Assembly (NCBI RefSeq): GCF_040655735.1
Contig: NZ_JBFAKK010000001.1
Coordinates: forward strand, 620,001 to 684,000
Direction: 5' to 3'
Source of the DNA: Phytomonospora sp040655735
GTDB taxonomy: Bacteria; Actinomycetota; Actinomycetes; Mycobacteriales; Micromonosporaceae
Length of the DNA: 64,000 bases
The notes under the pieces are model-generated. The model worked only from the letters and a program-made list of their open reading frames with translations, did not search any database and was not told where the DNA came from. A program made the position numbers and the translations under genes. Of this stretch, positions 41,395-49,297 are shown in pieces (the stretch's first letter is position 1; every line of letters starts with the position of its first letter).

Positions 41395-41972
41395 CCGAAG
41401 TTGTATCACTGTTCGTCGATCACGTGCAAGAGCTGCGGGAAACCGCTTTCCTCGCGGGGTGAGGCATCGGCGCCTGCGGATATCTGAAGCGGATGAGCGC
41501 GGCCGGGTTCTCGGGTCGGAAACAGGTCGGTGGATAAGGATTTGTTATGTCATTGCGAAGCGCGGGCCTGCGACGACTTGCGCAAAAACCGCGACGGCCA
41601 CGAAGGGGGACCCGGCGGCTGCGGTGGTGCGGTCGGCCGGGCGAGGACAGGGCCGCTCCGCAACTGAAATGGAACGACCGGCAACACCGAAAGGGCCCCG
41701 ATCACCGCTACGGTGGCTTCCAGCGGCACGTGCCCGACGATGTACTCCGTCCATGGGATCGTGTCGTCCTCGCCGTCGAAGGAGCCCACGGCTCTGTCCC
41801 GACGGCGAGCGCCCTGACCCCCAGAAAGGCGACGTCCCACCGATGTCCGCATGTCATCGCACGTCTCCTGACCCTCGCCGCCATGGTGTGCCGGGCCGGG
41901 TCGGCCGTCTTTCCCGGATGGGTCGCCGTCCAGGTATCGCGCTTTGCCCTCTCGCTTAGTACATTTGTTCGC
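41395..41972. other. 578-base intergenic region without a convincing gene
   Basis: Upstream of the amino-acylase operon and of the small gene at 41973. Open frames exist on both strands (for example 41547 onward on plus) but show no family resemblance, ribosome-binding site or consistent codon bias. A short minus-strand stretch around 41660-41765 reads like a hydrophobic peptide (VPLEATVAVIGALSVLPVV), too weak to call. AT-rich patches near 41395-41430 and 41940-41970 may be promoters. Confidence 0.4.
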
Positions 41973-42245
41973 ATGGCTGATGTGAGCACTCTGCCCGCCC
42001 GCCATGATCGGGGCATGGCGGAGAGAGGCGAAGCGCTCGACCCCTCCCTGACCAGGCGCCGGCCGGGCACGAGCTTTCGTTCGGCGACCCGCCGGATCCG
42101 GTTCGGCGAGCTGGTCGACGGGCGCTGGTACGTGGAACTGGAGTGGCAGGCCTACGAGTGCCGTGCCTACCCGACCAGGCAGCAGGCCGCCGAGGTCGCC
42201 GGTCAGCTGCAGGAGCGGTTCAGCTCGCTGCTGCGGGCGGCTTGA
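41973..42245 (+). CDS. Small conserved-looking hypothetical protein
   Basis: Ninety-residue protein with a variable N-terminus and a compact C-terminal half, RRIRFGELVDGRWYVELEWQ then AYECRAYPTRQQAAEVAGQL. This half resembles small actinobacterial proteins of unknown function with an antiparallel sheet followed by one helix. The ATG at 41973 lies eleven bases after TAGTAC, consistent with a leaderless transcript; an in-frame ATG at 42015 is an alternative. Its end overlaps the convergent AraC-type gene by 26 bases. Confidence 0.6.
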   Translation: MADVSTLPARHDRGMAERGEALDPSLTRRRPGTSFRSATRRIRFGELVDGRWYVELEWQAYECRAYPTRQQAAEVAGQLQERFSSLLRAA

Positions 42246-43215
42246 GCTCGCCCCGGAAGGTGCGGCGGTAGGCCATCGGCGGGATGCCGAGTGATCCCTG
42301 CAGGTGTTTGCGCAGGGACGCCGAGGTGCCGAATCCGGCCTTGCGGGCGACCTGCTCGGCCGGCAGGTCGGTGGTCTCGAGGAGCCTGCGGGCGAGTTCG
42401 ACGCGCTGGCCGGTGATCCACTGCCCGGGCGTCTGTCCGACCTCGTCGCGGAAGCGTCTGGTGAAGGTGCGCACGCTCATGTTGGCGTGGCCGGCCAGCC
42501 CGGCCAGGGGGAGCGGTTCGGTGAGGTGGGCGAGCATCCAGGAGCGGGTCGCCGCGGTGGAGGCGGTGCCGGGGCCGGGCAGGGGATGTTCGATGTACTG
42601 GGCCTGTCCGCCGTCGCGCCAGGGTGGGACGACGCTGCGGCGGGCGACCTTGTTGGCGACCTCGGACCCGTGGTCGCGGCGGACGATGTGCAGGCACAGG
42701 TCGATGCCGGCGGCCACGCCGGCGGAGGTGAGGATGTCGCCGTCGTCGGTGTAGAGGACGCCGGGGTCCACTTTGACCTTGGGGTAGAGGCGCTGGAGCC
42801 GTTCGGTGGACATCCAGTGGGTGGTGGCCGGGCGGCCGTCGAGGAGCCCGGCGGCGGCCAGCAGGAACGACGCGGTGCAGATGGAGACGATCCGGGTTCC
42901 CGGGCGGATGAGCGCGAGCGCGTCGGCGACGGGTTCGGGGAGGCGGCCTTCGAGGTATGAGGGGTCGATCTCGTGCGACGCGGGGATGACGACGGTGTCG
43001 GCCTCGGCGATTCGCTCCATGCCGTGGCGGACGTGGACGTCGAAGTCGGAGGTGGTGCGCACGGCGCCGGGCCGCAGGCCGCAGGTGGTGACCTGGTAGA
43101 GCCGCCGGCCGTCGCGATCGCGTGCCATGTCGAAGATGCGGCCGGGGATGCCGAGTTCGAAGGTGATCACGCCGTCGAGGGCGAGTACGACGACGTGGTG
43201 GAGGGCGGCGGTCAT
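42220..43215 (-). CDS. GlxA-type AraC family regulator
   Basis: Regulator of 331 residues. The N-terminal DJ-1/PfpI-like domain (HHVVVLALDGVITFELGIPG, SICTASFLLAAAGLLDGRPATTHW) keeps the nucleophile-position Cys in SICTAS. The C-terminal AraC domain has two HTHs (LAGHANMSVRTFTRRFRDEVG and AEQVARKAGFGTSASLRKHL). I start at ATG 43215 (MTAALHH); ATG 43233 would add six residues. It is divergent from the MFS gene, which it may regulate. Confidence 0.88.
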   Translation of the reverse strand: MTAALHHVVVLALDGVITFELGIPGRIFDMARDRDGRRLYQVTTCGLRPGAVRTTSDFDVHVRHGMERIAEADTVVIPASHEIDPSYLEGRLPEPVADALALIRPGTRIVSICTASFLLAAAGLLDGRPATTHWMSTERLQRLYPKVKVDPGVLYTDDGDILTSAGVAAGIDLCLHIVRRDHGSEVANKVARRSVVPPWRDGGQAQYIEHPLPGPGTASTAATRSWMLAHLTEPLPLAGLAGHANMSVRTFTRRFRDEVGQTPGQWITGQRVELARRLLETTDLPAEQVARKAGFGTSASLRKHLQGSLGIPPMAYRRTFRGELKPPAAAS

Positions 43216-43285
43216 GGCCAGATCGTTGCACATGATGGCCTTCAGGTCACTGTTCGGTGGGGGCGGTGCCGGGGAGGCTGTTGCG

Positions 43286-44584
43286 GTGATCCGGATTTCT
43301 GTTGAGCGGCCTCCCAGTTCCCGTGTTCGGCGTGTGCATCGGGCGTGGTGGGTCGCGGCGGTGACGTTCGTGGCGATCGTCGGGGCGGCGGCGTTTCGGG
43401 CGACACCGAGTGTGCTGATTGATCCGCTCGAAGGCGAGTTCGGTTGGTCGCGGGGGACCATTGGGGCGGCTGTCTCGGTGAACCTGGTGCTCTACGGTCT
43501 GACCGCGCCGTTCTCGGCGGCTCTGATGGAGCGGTTCGGGATCCGGCGGGTGGTGACGGTGGCCTTGCTGCTGGTCTCGGCCGGGAGCGGGCTGACGGTG
43601 TTCATGACGGCGGCCTGGCAGCTGGTGCTGTTGTGGGGCGTGGTGGTGGGGCTGGGGACGGGTTCGATGGCGCTCGCGCTGGTCGCGACGATCACGAGCC
43701 GGTGGTTCGTGCGGCGGCGAGGGCTGGTGACGGGGGTGCTGACAGCGGCGGGCGCCGCCGGGCAGCTGGTGTTCCTGCCCCTGGTGGCGGCGATAGTCGA
43801 GGGCGGGGAGTGGCGGGTGGCGTCGGCGACGGTGGCGTTGACGGCGCTGGCAATCGCTCCTTTCGTGTGGTGGCTGATGCGGGACCGGCCCGAGGATGTG
43901 GGCGTGCACGCCTATGGGGCGGATGGGCCGCTTCCGGTGACGGCGACTCCCGGTGGTGCGGGAGCGGCCGCCGGCAGGGCCTTGCGGGTGTTGTTCTCGG
44001 CGGCCCGGACGAGGGAGTTCTGGCTTCTGGCGGGGGCTTTCGGGATCTGCGGCGCGAGTACGAACGGTCTGATGGGGACGCACTTCGTGCCTGCCGCGCA
44101 CGACCACGGGATGCCGGTGACGGCCGCGGCGGGCCTGCTGGCGGTGATCGGGGTGTTCGACATCGTGGGGACGATCGCCTCGGGTTGGCTGACCGACCGC
44201 TTCGACTCGCGGCGGCTGCTGTGGATCTACTACGTGCTGCGCGGGGTCTCGCTGTTGTTCCTGCCGTCGTTGTTCGCTCAGTCGGTGGAGCCGCCGATGC
44301 TGTTCTTCATCGTCTTCTATGGGCTGGACTGGGTGGCGACGGTGCCTCCGACGCTGGCGTTGTGCCGGGAGCGCTTCGGTGACGCCGAGGCGCCGGTCGT
44401 GTTCGGCTGGGTCCTGGCCGCGCATCAAGTGGGGGCGGGTCTGGTGGCAGGGCTGGGGGGTGTGGCGCGGGATCGCTTCGGTGACTACAACCTGGCCTGG
44501 TACGTGGCGGGGACGTTGTGCGCGGCGGCGGCGTTCATGTCGCTGGCGGTGCGTCCGGCCCGGAGGTTGCCGGCGGCGCTGTAG
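43286..44584 (+). CDS. MFS transporter
   Basis: Twelve-helix major facilitator of 432 residues. The first half has LMERFGIRRVVTVALLLVSA (motif A-like loop) and GVVVGLGTGSMALALVATI; the second half has ASGWLTDRFDSRRLLWIYYV and ends LAVRPARRL. It resembles MFS proteins of the oxalate/formate antiporter-like group, but the substrate is unknown. GTG 43286 has GGGGAGG eight bases before it; the frame is open further upstream, through the start of the divergent AraC gene. Its last 100 bases overlap the convergent FAD monooxygenase gene. Confidence 0.85.
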   Translation: MIRISVERPPSSRVRRVHRAWWVAAVTFVAIVGAAAFRATPSVLIDPLEGEFGWSRGTIGAAVSVNLVLYGLTAPFSAALMERFGIRRVVTVALLLVSAGSGLTVFMTAAWQLVLLWGVVVGLGTGSMALALVATITSRWFVRRRGLVTGVLTAAGAAGQLVFLPLVAAIVEGGEWRVASATVALTALAIAPFVWWLMRDRPEDVGVHAYGADGPLPVTATPGGAGAAAGRALRVLFSAARTREFWLLAGAFGICGASTNGLMGTHFVPAAHDHGMPVTAAAGLLAVIGVFDIVGTIASGWLTDRFDSRRLLWIYYVLRGVSLLFLPSLFAQSVEPPMLFFIVFYGLDWVATVPPTLALCRERFGDAEAPVVFGWVLAAHQVGAGLVAGLGGVARDRFGDYNLAWYVAGTLCAAAAFMSLAVRPARRLPAAL

Positions 44585-45777
44585 TCGGGGATCTCGATGG
44601 CGGTGGCCGCGCGGTGGATGCCGTCGGCGATGCGGGCGATCATCCTGCGGCCGCCCGGGATGCGGGGCATGAGGCGCAGCATGCGGGTCTGGAACCAGAT
44701 GAGGGCGGCCGAGCCCATGACCATGCCTTTGAGATTGTTCTCGGCGAGTGCCTGGTTGGCCTCGGCGAAGGGGCGCATGCGCTGTTCGTATGCGGCGTAG
44801 CCGACGGTGTGGTCGCCGTCGGCGGCGGCGAGTTCGCCGGCCAGGACGTAGGCGCCGACGAGGCTGAGGCTGGTGCCCTGCCCGGAGGCGGGGGAGGGGC
44901 CGTAGGCGGCGTCGCCGACGAGTGCGACGCGGTCGCGGCTCCAGTGGTCCATGACGACCTGGCTGATGGAGTCGAAGTAGAAGTCGGGTGCGTCCTGGGC
45001 GGCGGCCAGGAGGGTGGGGACCTCCCAGCGGGCGCCGGTGAAGGCCTCGGCGAGCAGCCGTTTCTGGTGGGCGGTGTCGCGGTGGTCGTAGGGCGTGGCC
45101 GGGGAGGCGAATAGGTACATGGCCTTGGCGTTGGTGTCGCCGGCGGTGCTGTAGGTGAGGGCGGTGCGTCCGGGGGCGGGGTGGATCATCTCCCGGCGGT
45201 CGAGGCCGAGGTGGTTGGGGGCGGTGTGGATGGCGATGTGGTGGCCGAGGTGGCGGATGTAGGGGGTCTCGTCGCCGAAGACGAGGCGCCGGGTGTGGGA
45301 GTGGAGGCCGTCGGCGCCGATGACGAGACCGAAGGTGCGGGTTGTGCCGCTGTCGAAGGTGACCTCGACGCCGTGGGGGTGCTGGGTCAGGGAGGCGATG
45401 GAGTCGCCGAAGAGGTATTCGGTGTCGTCGCGGGTGGCGTCGTGGAGGATGCGGGCGAGGTCGCCTCGCATGAGTTCGACGTCGCCGTCGGCGCGTCCGC
45501 CGGTGAGGTCGGCGTCCATGACGGCGAGGGTCTTGCCTTCGGCGTCGACGATGGTGCCCGTCCGCATGTCGGTGGCGGCCGCTCGCGCGGCTTCGAGGAG
45601 GTCCATGCGGTCGAGGACGTCGAGGGCGGCGCCGCGGACGTCGAGTTTGTAGCCGCCTTCGCGGACGGCGGTGGCCCGCTCGACGACGGTGGGGGTGAAG
45701 CCGTGCCGGTGCAGCCAGTAGGCGAGGGCGGGGCCGGCGATGCTCGCGCCGGAGATGAGGACGGTGGTGTCGCGCAT
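44485..45777 (-). CDS. FAD-dependent aromatic-type monooxygenase
   Basis: Group A flavoprotein hydroxylase of 430 residues. The FAD ADP-binding motif is VLISGASIAGPALAYWLHRH, the DG motif VIGADGLHSHTR, and the second FAD motif VALVGDAAYGPSPASGQGTS. Relatives hydroxylate aromatic compounds or drugs, for example tetracycline or rifamycin. GAAGGAC precedes the ATG at 45777. It is divergent from a TetR gene with repeats between, suggesting inducible expression. The C-terminal 33 codons overlap the end of the MFS gene. Confidence 0.9.
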   Translation of the reverse strand: MRDTTVLISGASIAGPALAYWLHRHGFTPTVVERATAVREGGYKLDVRGAALDVLDRMDLLEAARAAATDMRTGTIVDAEGKTLAVMDADLTGGRADGDVELMRGDLARILHDATRDDTEYLFGDSIASLTQHPHGVEVTFDSGTTRTFGLVIGADGLHSHTRRLVFGDETPYIRHLGHHIAIHTAPNHLGLDRREMIHPAPGRTALTYSTAGDTNAKAMYLFASPATPYDHRDTAHQKRLLAEAFTGARWEVPTLLAAAQDAPDFYFDSISQVVMDHWSRDRVALVGDAAYGPSPASGQGTSLSLVGAYVLAGELAAADGDHTVGYAAYEQRMRPFAEANQALAENNLKGMVMGSAALIWFQTRMLRLMPRIPGGRRMIARIADGIHRAATAIEIPDYSAAGNLRAGRTASDMNAAAAHNVPATYQARL

Positions 45778-45835
45778 CGGAGTGTCCTTCGTTCGGGGTG
45801 GGTCGGTGCCGATGACAGAACAGTACACAAGTCTC

Positions 45836-45873
45836 AGACAACTGTCTAGTACAACTGTGCAAGACGATCGTTC
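45836..45873. promoter_or_regulatory. Operator-like repeats between monooxygenase and TetR genes
   Basis: AGACA-AC-TGTCT (45836-45847) and the near-palindrome AGACGATCGTTCT (around 45861-45873) sit in an AT-rich divergent promoter. ACAACTGT occurs twice (45839-45846 and 45851-45858). The TetR protein encoded from 45898 is the likely ligand. Confidence 0.55.
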
Positions 45874-45897
45874 TAGTGATCGGTTAGGGTGTCGTCC

Positions 45898-46473
45898 ATG
45901 GGAAACAGGGAAGCGCTGCTGGCCGGTGCCCGGAAATGCCTGCTGGAGAAGGGCTACGCCCGCACCACCGCCCGCGACATCGCCGGAGCGGCGGGCGTGA
46001 GCCTCGCGGCCATCGGATACCACTTCAAGAGCACCCAGGCGCTGCTCAACGAGGCGCTCGCCGAGACGATGGCCGAGTGGGGCGACCGCCTGGAGGAGTC
46101 CCTGGCGGTGGACGTGTCCGCCGACGCCGGTCCCCTCGCCCGCTTCGAGGCGGCGTGGACGAGGATCCTCGCCTCCTTCGAGGCCGACCGGCCGCTGTGG
46201 GCCACCCAGCTCGAACTGCTGGGACGCATCGCCGCCGACGACGGGTTCAAGGAGCAGTTCGCCGGAGGCGTCCGCGAAGCCCGGATGGGCATGGCCTCCC
46301 TGGCGCTCGGAGACGCCTCGCAGGCCGGGGAACGGGAGTCGTGGCTGGCCGGGTCCTTCTACCAGGCGCTGCTGACCGGCGTGCTCGCCCAGTACCTGAT
46401 GGACCCGGAGAACGCGCTGAGCGGAGCCGACCTGGCCGAGGCTCTGCGCCTGGTGGCGGGCCGCCCGGAATAA
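45898..46473 (+). CDS. TetR family transcriptional regulator
   Basis: Repressor of 191 residues with HTH NREALLAGARKCLLEKGYAR and TTARDIAGAAGVSLAAIGYH, then FKSTQALLNEAL. The ligand domain is helical. ATG 45898 is preferred over GTG 45889. It is divergent from the FAD monooxygenase gene, and only ten bases separate its stop from the nucleotidyltransferase gene, so it may control both a drug-modifying oxygenase and a resistance gene. Confidence 0.9.
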   Translation: MGNREALLAGARKCLLEKGYARTTARDIAGAAGVSLAAIGYHFKSTQALLNEALAETMAEWGDRLEESLAVDVSADAGPLARFEAAWTRILASFEADRPLWATQLELLGRIAADDGFKEQFAGGVREARMGMASLALGDASQAGERESWLAGSFYQALLTGVLAQYLMDPENALSGADLAEALRLVAGRPE

Positions 46474-46483
46474 GGTCTGTCGC

Positions 46484-47269
46484 ATGTTGCGACAAGCCGA
46501 ACTCATCGACCGCGTCCGGGTCCTGTGCGCCGACGACGACCGCCTTGACGCGGCGCTGACCTATGGATCCTTCCCGCAGGGGCGAGGCGACGAGCACAGC
46601 GACATCGAGTTCTGGCTGTTCTTCACCCCGAGCACCTGGCCGCGAGTCGACCCGATCGCCTGGTACGAGCGGGTCGCACGGCCTCGTCACAGCGTGGTCA
46701 ACGAGTTCGGCACGCATGTGGTGTTCTTCCCCGGTCTGATCCGGGCGGAGTTCCACTTCGCCCTGTCCACCGACATCCCCTCGGTGGGCTCGTGGCCCGC
46801 CCGAGGCGCCGAGGTGGACGCGATGGTCCTCATCGACCGCTCGGGCAGGCTGCGCCCGGTGCTCGACTCGGTGCCGCTGACCGCGTCGGCGGCCGATGTC
46901 CCCGGCGCGGCCGAGGAGATCTGCGGGCGCTTCGCCAACTGGATCCTGCTGGCCCATCACGTCGCCGCCCGCGGAGAGGAGCTGCGGGCCTTCGACGCGC
47001 TCGCCCACGTCCAGCGGCACCTGCTGTGGATGGCGCGCCTGCGCGGCGGGGAGACCGCCGACTGGCTGACCCCTTCGCGTGCGGCGGAGACCACGGTCGA
47101 CCCCGCCCGGATCGCCGCCGTCACCGAGGTGGCCACCGCGGGCAGCGCGCGCGAGGGAGTCACCGCGGGGTGGCGGGCCGGGCGGGCATGGTGGCGGGAA
47201 CTCGCCGAGGCCGGCGGCTTCGACGTGCCCGCCGGGCTGATCGCCGAACTCGACGCCGCCCTCGGGTGA
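46484..47269 (+). CDS. Lincosamide nucleotidyltransferase-like protein (LnuB/LnuF type)
   Basis: Nucleotidyltransferase of 261 residues closely resembling Lnu(B)/Lnu(F) enzymes, which adenylylate lincosamides such as lincomycin and clindamycin. It starts MLRQAELIDRVRVL like LnuB and has the catalytic motif TYGSFPQGRGDEHSDIEFW (GS-x10-D-x-E). NEFGTHVVFFPGLIRAEFHF also follows LnuB closely, with a second metal ligand expected there. The C-terminal helical domain is complete. Activity is inferred from similarity alone; chromosomal actinomycete homologues may have other substrates. Probably co-transcribed with the TetR gene. Confidence 0.82.
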   Translation: MLRQAELIDRVRVLCADDDRLDAALTYGSFPQGRGDEHSDIEFWLFFTPSTWPRVDPIAWYERVARPRHSVVNEFGTHVVFFPGLIRAEFHFALSTDIPSVGSWPARGAEVDAMVLIDRSGRLRPVLDSVPLTASAADVPGAAEEICGRFANWILLAHHVAARGEELRAFDALAHVQRHLLWMARLRGGETADWLTPSRAAETTVDPARIAAVTEVATAGSAREGVTAGWRAGRAWWRELAEAGGFDVPAGLIAELDAALG

Positions 47270-47464
47270 CCAGGGCGGATCCCCTGTGGAGGGCGCCCGG
47301 GAGCCGTCGACGCGCTGGAGGACAAGGCCGGGCGCGCACTCGGCGAATACCGCGCCGCCGCCTTGTTCTCCCTCCCCGGTATTTGGCTCGCCGTCGAAGC
47401 AATTGCGAAATCGGGCTCATGATCCAATGGGCAGCGTTGTTTGGTGAAAGTCCGAAAACTGTGA

Positions 47465-47644
47465 TGTACCCCGCCGGTATTCACATCGGCGGCGAGCATG
47501 GGTATTGTTCCGTTGGCGCCGCAGGCACGGGCACGCAGGCGGCGTCCACCGCAGCACTTTATGGAGCATGGGCATGCTCCGCTGCGGCTTACCCCCGGAG
47601 GTCCGGCTATTTGCCCAGCCGGGCCTCCGGGGCCTTTTCGTTTT
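47465..47644 (+). ncRNA. Structured RNA candidate with four hairpins
   Basis: After the nucleotidyltransferase gene the sequence becomes AT-richer and contains four consecutive hairpins. These are 47471-47492 (CCGCCG/CGGCGG), about 47515-47550 (TGGCGCCGC pairing with GCGGCGTCCA), 47549-47587 (7 bp, a 7-base bulge, then GGAGCAT/ATGCTCC) and the terminator 47593-47632. The loop region of the third (TGGGCA, 47569-47574) is exactly complementary to that of the fourth (TGCCCA, 47612-47617), allowing a kissing interaction. No downstream plus-strand gene exists, so a stand-alone small RNA or a processed 3' UTR is most likely. The 5' end and promoter are uncertain. The remaining bases 47270-47464 show no gene. 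Confidence 0.5.
47593..47644 (+). terminator. Strong intrinsic terminator
   Basis: A 16-bp stem (47593-47608 with 47617-47632, one G-U pair) is followed by CCTTTTCGTTTT. T-rich tails are rare in this GC-rich sequence, so this is the best intrinsic terminator in the window. It points rightward, toward a convergent minus-strand gene. Confidence 0.85.
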
Positions 47645-47658
47645 CGCGGGCGTCCTGC

Positions 47659-48096
47659 TCAGACGGTGTTGACCGCGGTGCTCAGCAACTGGCCGAGTCT
47701 GTCCACGACCTCTTCGGCGAGCTCCACCCGGCCGCGCAGCTCTTCGGCGTCGACGGCGCTGTCGTGGCCGGGGTCGGTGAGACCGGCGCGGGCGTTCAGC
47801 AGGCGGTCGGCGAGGTCTTCGAGGGCCGTGAGTCTGCGGAGGCTGGCGACGGCGAGTCTGGCCAGGCAGATCGGGGTGCCCTGGTCGGCGATGCGCGGTC
47901 CGGCCTCGAGGATGGCCCGGCGGATCACGGTCGCGGCTGCGGCGACGCGTTCGAGGCGGATGAGCAGGGTGTCACCGGGCTCGGGGCACGTGAGCGCCGG
48001 GAGTATCCGGGTCGCCGCGTCGCGTTCGAGCGGCGTGGGCTCCCATGGACCGCGGAAGCCGAGGAATGCGGGGTCGACCGTCACCATGCCAGACAT
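47659..48096 (-). CDS. Hypothetical helical protein
   Basis: Protein of 145 residues, mostly amphipathic helix (TLLIRLERVAAAATVIRRAI, RLTALEDLADRLLNARAGL, ELAEEVVDRLGQLLSTAV) after an N-terminal MSGMVTVDPAFLGFRGPWEP. No family is recognised. ATG 48096 or ATG 48087 could start it; neither has a clear Shine-Dalgarno. The gene is convergent with the structured RNA and its terminator. Confidence 0.55.
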   Translation of the reverse strand: MSGMVTVDPAFLGFRGPWEPTPLERDAATRILPALTCPEPGDTLLIRLERVAAAATVIRRAILEAGPRIADQGTPICLARLAVASLRRLTALEDLADRLLNARAGLTDPGHDSAVDAEELRGRVELAEEVVDRLGQLLSTAVNTV

Positions 48097-48197
48097 GGTG
48101 GCAGGTCGGTGCGAATGTGGGAATACCCGTGCCCCGGATGCCTTGAGCTGCGCGAAATTCAGTCGAGGGTCTACAAAGGACTTTAGTGCGCCGGCGC

Positions 48198-48647
48198 TCA
48201 GACGCCGTGCAGCCGGCGGACCTTGCGCCAGGTGGCGGCGTCGAGCCGGCCGGCCTTGTCGGCGAAGGAGGCACGCGGAACCCGGATGGGGCCGGTGAGG
48301 TCGAGAAAACTGTTGTGCGAGGCGCGCCGATCCCACGAGCGGGTGGCGATCTCGACGTGGTCGCGACGGCGGCTCTGATCCCGACTGGTGATCTTCAGGA
48401 CCTCCGCCGACCGCGCCGATGAGCGCAGCACCAGGCAGGGCCGCACCTTCGAGCCGGTCCCGTCCTCGAAGGGCACGTCGGCCCACCAGATGTCGCCCGG
48501 CGCCGGACCCGCCGTGGGCCGCTTCGCCGCCGGCCCGCGACCAGGCGGGCGCCGGCGATCCCGGGGGCGCCGCGCCGCGACGCGCCACAGCACGATCGCC
48601 GCGACGACGGCCACGACTGCCGCCGCCCACCACCACGGATCGCCCAT
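48198..48647 (-). CDS. Membrane-anchored PemK/MazF-like protein
   Basis: Protein of 149 residues with one N-terminal transmembrane helix (WWWAAAVVAVVAAIVLWRVA), a basic Arg/Pro linker (about 26-48), and a PemK/MazF fold domain beginning PGDIWWADVPFEDGTGSKVR and continuing PCLVLRSSARSAEVLKITS. The conserved Arg of GSKVRPCLV is present. MazF relatives are mRNA interferases, but a membrane anchor and the lack of an antitoxin gene make a toxin role uncertain. The ATG overlaps the stop of the upstream gene (TGATG). Confidence 0.75.
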   Translation of the reverse strand: MGDPWWWAAAVVAVVAAIVLWRVAARRPRDRRRPPGRGPAAKRPTAGPAPGDIWWADVPFEDGTGSKVRPCLVLRSSARSAEVLKITSRDQSRRRDHVEIATRSWDRRASHNSFLDLTGPIRVPRASFADKAGRLDAATWRKVRRLHGV

Positions 48648-49297
48648 CAGAAGGCTGCGATCGTCTTCGGGGCCCGCTCGGCGCGACTGTAGGCGCGCAT
48701 GAGCGCCACCGGGCCGTGCCGCTTCACCGCGAGTGCCGCCAGCAGGTCGAGGACCGGCCCGGTGACCTCCGGCGGCAGCGCAGGGGTGTCCAGCCCGACC
48801 GAGACGGCCAGGTCGTCGGAGTGCACGGCCAGCTCCATCGTGCGGGTCATGAGGAAGTCGTCGAAGGTCAGCGACCACGGGACCCGGCCCAGCGCCACCA
48901 CACGGTCGGGGGCGACGTCCCCGAAGACCTCGCGCAAGGCCGCGACCTCATCGGCGACGGTGCGCGCCAAGGCTTGCGGCCCCTCCGCGGCGATCCGGTA
49001 CCCGCTGTTGCGGATGCCGACCATGACATCGTCGTCGATGTCGGCGTCGAGCCACGCGCCTCGCGCGTAGTGACCGAGCAGGGGTACGAGTTCACCGTCG
49101 TCGAGCGGGTTGCCGAGCGTGCTCGCCACGCTCAGCACCTGGTAGGCGAGGTGCCCGGCGAGGCCGCCGACACCGAACTCGGCCAGCGCGCTGGGCTTGT
49201 CCCAGGCCACCGCCACGGCCGGATCGGCCAGCAGCGCCGCCGCGGAGTCGGCGGCGGTCAGGTAGGCGTCGCGGGTGGCGTTCGAGGTGGTCGTCAA
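48647..49297 (-). CDS. Mycothiol-dependent maleylpyruvate isomerase-like protein (DinB fold)
   Basis: Protein of 216 residues with the DinB-like four-helix fold of the maleylpyruvate isomerase N-terminal family: helix one TRDAYLTAADSAAALLADP, SALAEFGVGGLAGHLAYQVL with the first metal-type His, and MTRTMELAVHSDDLAVSVGL with HSDD. Family members bind a metal and often use mycothiol; the substrate is unknown. The start is TTG 49297, with GGAAAGGAC nine bases upstream, overlapping the preceding stop as TTGA. It is the middle gene of a three-gene overlapping operon. Confidence 0.8.
   Translation of the reverse strand: MTTTSNATRDAYLTAADSAAALLADPAVAVAWDKPSALAEFGVGGLAGHLAYQVLSVASTLGNPLDDGELVPLLGHYARGAWLDADIDDDVMVGIRNSGYRIAAEGPQALARTVADEVAALREVFGDVAPDRVVALGRVPWSLTFDDFLMTRTMELAVHSDDLAVSVGLDTPALPPEVTGPVLDLLAALAVKRHGPVALMRAYSRAERAPKTIAAF

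Noticed and set aside
41547..42245. A long gene starting at 41547 and running into the small gene at 41973
   Set aside because: The first 140 codons are low-complexity Arg/Pro-rich with no ribosome-binding site. Only the part from 41973 looks like a protein.
47560..47690. A leader peptide (attenuator) beginning at the ATG near 47561
   Set aside because: It would read through the terminator stem, but there is no downstream plus-strand gene to attenuate, and no ribosome-binding site.
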